A DNA stretch of 10,554 bases, from NCBI GenBank assembly GCA_934647145.1, contig CAKUFB010000071.1, positions 1 to 10,554 of the forward strand, read 5' to 3'. Under the pieces are notes generated by a model. It had not been told where the DNA came from. It saw only the letters and a program-made list of their open reading frames with translations, and did no database searches. Shown here piece by piece: positions 5,702 through 10,554 of this stretch. Every line of letters begins with the position of its first letter. The first letter of the stretch is position 1. The DNA comes from an uncultured Clostridia bacterium (lineage in GTDB: Bacteria; Bacillota; Clostridia; Christensenellales; Aristaeellaceae). A program made the translations under genes and the position numbers.

Positions 5702-7003
5702 ATGTATCATCAGAAGGAACTGGAATGCATGCCGCGCGAGCAGCTCAGAGCGCTTCAGAGCGAACGGCTCGTGCGGCAGGTGAAGCGGAGCTACGAGCGC
5801 GTGGAGTGCTTCAGGAAGCGCATGGACGAGGCCGGCCTGAAGCCGGAGGATATTCGCGGGGTGGAGGATCTGGCGAAGCTGCCCTTCTCCTATAAGAAGG
5901 ATCTGCGCGACTACTATCCCTACGGCCTGTTCGCCGTGCCGATGGAGGAGATCCGGGAGGTACACGCCTCCTCGGGCACGACCGGCAAGCGCATCGTGGT
6001 GGGGTACACTCAGAACGACCTGATCATGTGGGCGGACTGCGTGGCGCGCAGCCTGACGGCGGCCGGCGTGACGGAGAAGGACGTTGTGCAGGTGTCGTTC
6101 GGCTTCGGGCTGTTCACCGGCGGGTTCGGGCTGGAGGGCGGCGTGAAGCGGGTCGGGGCGACGCTGATTCCGATGTCGGCGGGCAATACGGCGCTGCAGA
6201 TCCAGACGATGATCGACTTCGGGGCGACGGTGCTGTGCTGCACGCCCTCCTACGCGCTGTACCTGGCCGAGGAAATCGAGAAGCTGGGCGTGAAGGATCA
6301 GCTGAGCCTGAAGGCCGGCGTGTTCGGCGCGGAGCCGTGGACGGAGGGCATGCGCGCGCAGATCGAGGAAAAGCTGGGAATCAAGGCGTACGACATCTAC
6401 GGCCTGTCCGAGGTGATGGGGCCGGGCGTGTCCTGCGAGTGCGAGCGGCAGGCGGGCATGCACATCTGCGAGGATCACTTCCTGGCCGAGATCATCGACC
6501 CGGACACCGGCGAGGTACTGCCCATGGGCGCGACCGGCGAGCTGGTGTTTACCTCGCTGACCAAGGAGGGCTTTCCGGTGATCCGCTACCGCACGCGGGA
6601 CATCTGCTCGCTGATCGACCAGCCCTGCCCCTGCGGCCGCACGCACCTGCGCATGCGCAAGCCCTCCGGGCGCAGCGACGACATGCTGATCATCCGCGGC
6701 GTGAACATGTTCCCCTCGCAGATCGAGGAGGTGCTCATCCGGGTCAGCGGCGGGCAGATCACGCCCAACTACCAGATTCTCGTGGATCGCGTGAACAACA
6801 CCGACACGCTCGACGTCAACGTGGAAATGAGCGACGCGCTGTTCTCGGACGACGTCAAGTCGATCGAGCGCATCGAGAAGACGGTGACCGCCGAGCTGCG
6901 CAGCGCGCTGGGCATCGGCGCGAAGGTTCACCTGGTCAATCCCAAGTCGATCGAGCGCAGCGAGGGCAAGGCCCGCCGCGTGATCGACAGACGAAGGCTG
7001 TAA
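5702..7003 (+). CDS. paaK: Phenylacetate (arylacetate)-CoA ligase, AMP-forming
   Basis: Adenylate-forming ligase (433 aa) that converts phenylacetate or a related arylacetate, ATP and CoA into the acyl-CoA, AMP and PPi. Seen: the N-terminal helical part typical of PaaK, the ATP loop SSGTTGK (90-96), FGFGLFTGGFGLEGG, CCTPSYALYLAEE, FGAEPWTE, YGLSEVMGPGV (233 onward), GELVFTSLTKEGFPVIRYRTRD, and RGVNMFPSQIEE (332 onward) leading into the small C-terminal domain. Cysteines in SCECERQAGMHIC and CPCGRTH (C309, C311) could form a structural zinc site. ATG 5702 is chosen for AAGGAGG (5688-5694) with 7-nt spacing; the frame opens further upstream into hairpins. IOR, PaaK and ACT neighbours recur in anaerobes and archaea. 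The exact acid is not determined by sequence. Confidence 0.94.
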   Translation: MYHQKELECMPREQLRALQSERLVRQVKRSYERVECFRKRMDEAGLKPEDIRGVEDLAKLPFSYKKDLRDYYPYGLFAVPMEEIREVHASSGTTGKRIVVGYTQNDLIMWADCVARSLTAAGVTEKDVVQVSFGFGLFTGGFGLEGGVKRVGATLIPMSAGNTALQIQTMIDFGATVLCCTPSYALYLAEEIEKLGVKDQLSLKAGVFGAEPWTEGMRAQIEEKLGIKAYDIYGLSEVMGPGVSCECERQAGMHICEDHFLAEIIDPDTGEVLPMGATGELVFTSLTKEGFPVIRYRTRDICSLIDQPCPCGRTHLRMRKPSGRSDDMLIIRGVNMFPSQIEEVLIRVSGGQITPNYQILVDRVNNTDTLDVNVEMSDALFSDDVKSIERIEKTVTAELRSALGIGAKVHLVNPKSIERSEGKARRVIDRRRL

Positions 7004-7016
7004 AGGAGGCGGAAAA

Positions 7017-7448
7017 ATGATCATCAAGCAGCTGTCCGTGTTTATCGAGAACAAGCAGGGCCGCCTGGCCGCGGTCATGAACGAGCTGGCCGCGCACCGC
7101 ATCGACGTGAGCGCGCTGTCCCTGGCCGACACGGCCGACTTCGGCGTGCTGCGCCTGATCGTGGATCAGCCGGAGAAGGGGCGCGAGGCGCTCGCGGCGA
7201 GCGGCGTGACCGTCAGAATCACCGACATGGCGGCGGTGGTCATGGACGACGAGCCGGGCGGGGCGGCGCGCGCCATTTCGGCGCTGGCCGCCGGGGGCGT
7301 TACGATCGAGTACATGTACGCCTGCATCGGCAGGGTACACGGCAAGGCGCTGATGGTGATGCGCGTGGACGATCTGCCGCGCGCCGAGAGGCTGCTGGCC
7401 GAGCATGGCTTCGGCGACCTGCGTCCGGAGGACGTCTACCGCATATAA
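7017..7448 (+). CDS. Tandem ACT-domain protein of the IOR/PaaK neighbourhood
   Basis: 143-aa protein made of two ACT-like units: about 1-66 (IKQLSVFIENKQGRLAAVMNELAAHRIDV) and about 70-143 (ITDMAAVVMDDEPGGAARAISALAAGGVTIEYMYA). There is no catalytic domain. ACT domains commonly bind amino acids and pass an allosteric signal; stand-alone pairs of this kind are frequently encoded beside paaK/ior genes. Its ribosome site (AAAGGAGG) begins in the paaK stop codon and the aminotransferase starts 13 nt after it, so it sits in the middle of a tight operon. A role as Phe or arylpyruvate sensor acting on PaaK, IOR or the aminotransferase is an inference from context only. Confidence 0.88.
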   Translation: MIIKQLSVFIENKQGRLAAVMNELAAHRIDVSALSLADTADFGVLRLIVDQPEKGREALAASGVTVRITDMAAVVMDDEPGGAARAISALAAGGVTIEYMYACIGRVHGKALMVMRVDDLPRAERLLAEHGFGDLRPEDVYRI

Positions 7449-7461
7449 GGGAGGAATGAGC

Positions 7462-8652
7462 ATGAAATTTCAGGTTTCCGACCGCATGAAGAACGTTCGC
7501 GGCTCCGCAATCCGCGAGATCTTCAAGTTCGCCGCCGACCCGTCGGTCATTTCGCTGGCGGGCGGCAATCCCGCGCCCGAGCTGTTCCCGAACGAGCAGC
7601 TGGCCGAAATCGCCGCGAGGCTGCTGCGCGAGCAGCCGGTGCTGTCGCTGCAGTACGGCGTGACCGAGGGCTATACGCCCCTGCGCGAGGCGGTCAGGGC
7701 GCGCCTGAAGCGGGTCGAGGGCATCGACAATCCGAACGACGAGGCGCTCATCGTCTCGGGCGGGCAGCAGGGCATCGACCTGTCCACCAAGGTGCTGGTG
7801 AACGAGGGCGACACGGTGATCGTGGAGGAGCCCAGCTTCATCGGCGCGCTCAACGCCTTCCGCTCCTACGGCGCGCATCTGGCCGGGGTGAAGATGGACG
7901 CGGACGGCATGAACATCGACGACCTGAAGCGGGTCGTCGCCGAGAATAAAAACGCGAAGCTGATCTACACCATCCCCACCTTCCAGAACCCCATGGGCGC
8001 GACCATGAGCCTGGAAAAGCGAAGGGCGCTGTATCAGGCGGCGGCGGAAAACCGCCTGATGATCATCGAGGACAATCCCTACGGCGATCTGACCTTCGAC
8101 GGCGCGAAGGTACCCACCCTCAAGTCGATGGACACCGAGGGCATTGTGATCTACTGCGGCTCGTTCTCGAAGATCCTCGCGCCCGGACTGCGCGTGGGCT
8201 TCGTGTGCGCGGACCGGGAGGTCGTCTCCCGCCTGGTGGTGGCCAAGCAGGCCAGCGACGTACACACCGCCATGCTGCCCCAGCTGCTGGCCTGCGAATT
8301 CCTCAGGCAGTACGACATCGAGGCGCTGATCGCCAAAATGCGCCTGAACTACGCCCACAAGTGCCAGACCATGCTTTCGGCGATCGACGAGTACTTTCCG
8401 AAGGGCGTCGCCTGCACCCATCCGGGCGGCGGGCTGTTCATCTGGTGCGACCTGGGCCGCGGCCTGGACACGCTGGCGCTGTCGAAGAAATGCGTCGAGC
8501 GCAAGGTGGTCTACGTGCCCGGAAATACCTTCATGGTCGATCAGGACGCGCCCTGCAGCGCGCTGCGCCTGAACTACTCCACCATGAGCGACGAGCGCAT
8601 CGTGGAGGGCATTCGCCGCCTGGGCGAGGTCTTTGCAGAGGCCGTCCGATGA
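7462..8652 (+). CDS. PLP-dependent class I aminotransferase (Aro8/LysN/KAT-like), likely aromatic
   Basis: 396-aa fold-type I aminotransferase that moves an amino group between an amino acid and a 2-oxo acid in the cytoplasm. Seen: SLAGGNPAPELFP (31-43), LQYGVTEGYTPLREAV (63-78), SGGQQGIDL (99-107), YTIPTFQNPMG (169-179), DNPYGDL (204-210), Schiff-base Lys K237 in SFSKILAPGLRVGF, and substrate-carboxylate Arg R369 in LRLNYS. The MocR/Aro8/LysN branch includes aromatic and 2-aminoadipate aminotransferases. In this operon arylpyruvate/Phe is the likely pair (inference). There are two in-frame ATGs. The ribosome site AAGGGAGG (7447-7454) is only 1 nt from ATG 7456 but 7 nt from ATG 7462, so 7462 is chosen. 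It overlaps the thioesterase by ATGA. Confidence 0.92.
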   Translation: MKFQVSDRMKNVRGSAIREIFKFAADPSVISLAGGNPAPELFPNEQLAEIAARLLREQPVLSLQYGVTEGYTPLREAVRARLKRVEGIDNPNDEALIVSGGQQGIDLSTKVLVNEGDTVIVEEPSFIGALNAFRSYGAHLAGVKMDADGMNIDDLKRVVAENKNAKLIYTIPTFQNPMGATMSLEKRRALYQAAAENRLMIIEDNPYGDLTFDGAKVPTLKSMDTEGIVIYCGSFSKILAPGLRVGFVCADREVVSRLVVAKQASDVHTAMLPQLLACEFLRQYDIEALIAKMRLNYAHKCQTMLSAIDEYFPKGVACTHPGGGLFIWCDLGRGLDTLALSKKCVERKVVYVPGNTFMVDQDAPCSALRLNYSTMSDERIVEGIRRLGEVFAEAVR

Positions 8653-9110
8653 GCGCCCGGCCTGAAAAGCGGCCGGAGGAGTCCCTTGCGCGCCAGGCGC
8701 ATATCCTGACCATGGCCGACATGAACGGCGCGATGCGGCTCTTCGGCGGGCGGCTGATGAGCTGGATCGACGAGGTGAGCACGGTCGCCGCACAGCGCCA
8801 TTCGGGCTGCCGCGTGACCACCGCGCGCGTCGAGGCGCTGGAGTTTCTGGCGCCCGCCCACGCGGGCGACCTGGTCGAGGTGGAGGGGCGCGTGACCTAT
8901 GTGGGGAATACCTCCATGGAGGTCACCGTGCGCACCTGGATGGAAGAGCTCTCCGGCGAAAGGACGCTCATTAACGAGGCGCGCGTGACGATGGTCGCGC
9001 TCGACGAGCAGGAAAGGCCCTGCGCCGTGCCTGGACTGATCCTGTCCACCGACGAGGAACGCGAGGCCTTCGCGCAGGCGCGGGCAAGGCGCGCGCGGCA
9101 CGACGGATAA
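8649..9110 (+). CDS. Hotdog-fold acyl-CoA thioesterase
   Basis: 153-aa protein of the YciA/BFIT-type acyl-CoA hydrolase group, which cleaves acyl-CoA to free acid and CoA. Seen: ADMNGAMRLFGGRLMSWIDEV (N26, G33-G34, D41), where the family has N-x-x-G-x-x-FGG-x-L and the catalytic or structural Asp; VTTARVEALEFLAPAHAGDLVEVEGRV; and a downstream VGNTSMEVTVRTW strand. The ATG overlaps the aminotransferase stop (8649-8652) with only a weak site upstream, so it probably depends on translational coupling. It is the last gene before the operon terminator. In context it could remove stalled or wrong arylacetyl-CoA or release arylacetate. Its substrate is unknown, and a function opposing PaaK is notable. 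Confidence 0.9.
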   Translation: MSARPEKRPEESLARQAHILTMADMNGAMRLFGGRLMSWIDEVSTVAAQRHSGCRVTTARVEALEFLAPAHAGDLVEVEGRVTYVGNTSMEVTVRTWMEELSGERTLINEARVTMVALDEQERPCAVPGLILSTDEEREAFAQARARRARHDG

Positions 9111-9116
9111 AGCCGC

Positions 9117-9150
9117 TCCCTCAGGCCATTTACGGCCCGGGGGACTTTTT
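9117..9150 (+). terminator. Rho-independent terminator of the ior-paaK operon
   Basis: Stem 9117-9127 pairs with 9134-9144 around a 6-nt loop. GGCC pairs with GGCC next to the loop, then one A-C mismatch (9123/9138), then CUCCC/GGGG-type pairs, followed by ACTTTTT with five T (9146-9150). It begins 7 nt after the thioesterase stop and separates this operon from the methyltransferase gene. Confidence 0.88.
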
Positions 9151-9214
9151 GATTCGGCGCGGGAAAATATACGGCGTGTAACCTGAAGTCCGTCATTCGA
9201 ACACAGCATTTTCC

Positions 9215-9243
9215 TTGCGCGGGCGCGAAATATACGGTATAAT
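9215..9243 (+). promoter_or_regulatory. Probable sigma-A promoter of the RNA methyltransferase gene
   Basis: A perfect TATAAT (9238-9243) lies 17 bp after TTGCGC (9215-9220), a weak -35 (three of six bases). The local A/T content is high in an otherwise GC-rich region, and a terminator lies just upstream, so a promoter is expected here. The -10 box partly overlaps the second copy of a direct repeat (GCGCGGG and AAATATACGG at 9157-9174 and again at 9217-9237). Confidence 0.6.
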
Positions 9244-9270
9244 ATAGATAATGCAAAGGACGTGTGTGGG

Positions 9271-10056
9271 ATGAACGAGATTTCCAGCGTACAGAATCCG
9301 GCGGCGAAGCGGCTGCGCTCGCTGAAGGAGAAAAAATACCGCGAGGCAAGCGGACAGATGCTGGTCGAGGGCGAAAAGCTGCTGCGCGAGGCGGTGGAAA
9401 GCGGCCTGCGCGTACACGAGGTGCTGATCGACCGGGAGCAGGCCGAGCGGTTCGCCCCGCTGGCCGGGGAAATGCGGCGCGCGGGCGGACAGGTCTACCT
9501 GGCCGGAAGGCACGTGCTGGAGGCGGTGTGCGACACGAAAACGCCGCAGGGCGTGTGCGCCGCGTTCGACCTGCCGGGCATGATCGACCTGAAAAACGCG
9601 CCCGAGAGGCTGATCGCGCTGGACAACGTGCAGGATCCGGGCAACGTGGGCACGATCTGGCGCACCTGCGACGCGGCCGGCCTGGGCGGGATGCTGCTCG
9701 CGCCCCGGTGCGCGGACGTGTTTTCGCCCAAGGTGCAGCGCGCGGCCATGGGCTCGGGCTTCCGCGTGGGCGTATGGATGGGCGAGCTGCCCGCGGCGCT
9801 GCGTGCGCTTCAGGCGCAGGGGTATCGGGTGGTGGCCTCCTCGCTGCACGGCGAGCCCTTCTATGAGGCCAGTCTGCCCGCGGAGAAATTCGTGCTGGTC
9901 GTCGGCAACGAGGCGCGCGGGGTGAGCGGCGAGGTGATGGAGCTGGCCGACGTGCGGCTGAAGCTGCCCATGCGCGGCGGGGCCGAGTCGCTCAACGCGG
10001 CGGTCGCGGCCGGCGTCATGATGTACGAGCTGACCCGGACGCTGCCCGGACGGTAA
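9271..10056 (+). CDS. TrmH/SpoU-family RNA 2'-O-methyltransferase
   Basis: 261-aa SAM-dependent enzyme predicted to methylate a ribose 2'-OH in rRNA or tRNA (YsgA/RlmB-like). The N-terminal substrate-binding domain begins SVQNPAAKRLRSLKEKKYRE and includes LVEGEKLLREA. The SPOUT knot carries all three motifs: LDNVQDPGNVGTIWRTCDAAG (from 117), VVGNEARGVS (from about 211, with N213-E214) and LPMRGGAESLNAAVAAGVM (from 232). Start ATG 9271 has AAAGGA (9255-9260) 10 nt upstream; an in-frame GTG at 9262 is too close to that site. In many Firmicutes such a gene precedes pheST, but here a deaminase-like gene follows. The target nucleotide cannot be read from sequence. Confidence 0.93.
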   Translation: MNEISSVQNPAAKRLRSLKEKKYREASGQMLVEGEKLLREAVESGLRVHEVLIDREQAERFAPLAGEMRRAGGQVYLAGRHVLEAVCDTKTPQGVCAAFDLPGMIDLKNAPERLIALDNVQDPGNVGTIWRTCDAAGLGGMLLAPRCADVFSPKVQRAAMGSGFRVGVWMGELPAALRALQAQGYRVVASSLHGEPFYEASLPAEKFVLVVGNEARGVSGEVMELADVRLKLPMRGGAESLNAAVAAGVMMYELTRTLPGR

Positions 10057-10070
10057 GGGAGAAAAGCGCG

Positions 10071-10463
10071 ATGGACAGGATCTGGACGGAGCTCTGCGAG
10101 GCGGCGAAAAGCGTGCTGGCCCCGCGGGAGATTTCCCGGTATGTGGAGGCGGGCGGCGTGGCGGCGGCCATCGAGGCCGGGTCGGGCAAAATCTACACCG
10201 GCGTGTGCGTGGATACTGCCTGCACGCTGGGCGTCTGCGCGGAGAGAAACGCGCTGTTTCACATGATCACCTGCGGCGAAGGCGAGATTCGGCGGGTGAT
10301 CGCGGTGAACGCGCAGGGCAGGGCCATGCCGCCCTGCGGAGCCTGCCGCGAGCTGATGAGCCAGCTGATGCCGGAAAAATACCGCGAAATCGAAATCATG
10401 CTGGACTGCGAAAAGAACGAGGTGGTTACGCTCGGAGAACTTGCACCCAAGTGGTGGATCTGA
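10071..10463 (+). CDS. Cytidine-deaminase-fold zinc enzyme, substrate uncertain
   Basis: 130-aa protein with the zinc-dependent deaminase signature C56-A57-E58 (in VCAERNALFHMI) and P-P-C89-G-A-C92-R-E. The three Cys would hold Zn and E58 shuttles protons. Size and order match the homotetrameric cytidine deaminase/blasticidin-S deaminase group. However, the segment that in classical cytidine deaminases reads GxNxENA (Asn and Glu contacting the ribose) is GVCVDTA here, so pyrimidine nucleoside specificity is doubtful. The N-terminal part also lacks the usual YSxFxVGAA wording (SVLAPREISRYVEAGGVAAA instead). The ribosome site AAGGGAG spans the end of the methyltransferase gene, 14 nt upstream of ATG, so the two are probably co-transcribed. 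Confidence 0.85.
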   Translation: MDRIWTELCEAAKSVLAPREISRYVEAGGVAAAIEAGSGKIYTGVCVDTACTLGVCAERNALFHMITCGEGEIRRVIAVNAQGRAMPPCGACRELMSQLMPEKYREIEIMLDCEKNEVVTLGELAPKWWI

Positions 10464-10502
10464 GCGAACACGATACGAAAGAATTTCATGGGAGGGGGTT
10501 AC

Positions 10503-10554
10503 ATGGCCAGGAAAAGAGGGGCGCTGCTGGACGAGGTGTTCCAGTCAGTGCAGG
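10503..10554 (+). CDS. Start of an unidentified gene (cut by window end)
   Basis: Seventeen codons reading MARKRGALLDEVFQSVQ remain, too few to name a family. Start ATG 10503 is supported by a strong GGGAGGGGG site (10490-10498) at short spacing. An in-frame ATG at 10488 lies before that site and is rejected. The 39-nt gap after the deaminase gene has no terminator, so it may belong to the same transcript. Confidence 0.6.
   Translation, partial: MARKRGALLDEVFQSVQ

Noticed and set aside
5350..5895. Open frames within the iorB-paaK gap
   Set aside because: They lack ribosome sites, consist of translated palindromes and run into paaK in another frame.
4367..7132. A 921-codon open frame on the minus strand across iorA, iorB, paaK and the gap
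   Set aside because: It lies opposite well-recognised genes, has no family features, and runs through the hairpin spacer. It is a product of GC-rich third codon positions.
7456..7461. Upstream in-frame ATG of the aminotransferase
   Set aside because: Only 1 nt from the AAGGGAGG site; ATG 7462 has normal spacing.

Overview
The window looks like the chromosome of a GC-rich anaerobic member of the Firmicutes (Clostridia-like). The reasons are the rpmH-rnpA-yidD-yidC-jag order, strong AGGAGG ribosome sites, consensus sigma-A promoters, a T-box riboswitch, and a ferredoxin-dependent 2-oxoacid oxidoreductase. No species name can be supported from the sequence alone.

Left part (1-2568, minus strand): the classic block rpmH (ribosomal protein L34), rnpA (RNase P protein), yidD, yidC (membrane insertase) and jag/khpB (RNA-binding partner of YidC; it runs off the left edge). 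It is read leftwards from a near-consensus promoter at 2629-2657. In many Firmicutes dnaA and the replication origin sit just upstream of rpmH. Here that place is taken by a second, divergent promoter and an unrelated operon.

Middle (2697-9150, plus strand): a perfect-consensus sigma-A promoter (TTGACA, 17 bp, TATAAT) drives a T-box leader. From its loop-E alignment the specifier codon reads UUC (Phe), and its UGGU bulge fits the tRNA-Phe acceptor end. Behind its terminator come iorA and iorB (indolepyruvate/arylpyruvate:ferredoxin oxidoreductase). A 366-nt gene-free stretch packed with hairpins follows. Then come a paaK-type arylacetate-CoA ligase, a tandem ACT-domain protein, a class I PLP aminotransferase and a hotdog acyl-CoA thioesterase, ending in a rho-independent terminator. 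T-boxes switch genes on when the cognate tRNA is uncharged. I therefore infer that the set runs in the assimilatory direction: arylacetate to arylacetyl-CoA (PaaK), to arylpyruvate (IOR, reductive carboxylation), to Phe (aminotransferase). The ACT protein would be a candidate amino-acid sensor and the thioesterase a candidate CoA-release or editing enzyme. This is the most interesting system in the window.

Right part (9151-10554, plus strand): a TATAAT-type promoter, a TrmH/SpoU-family RNA 2'-O-methyltransferase, a small cytidine-deaminase-fold enzyme with atypical ligand-side residues, and the first 17 codons of an unidentified gene.
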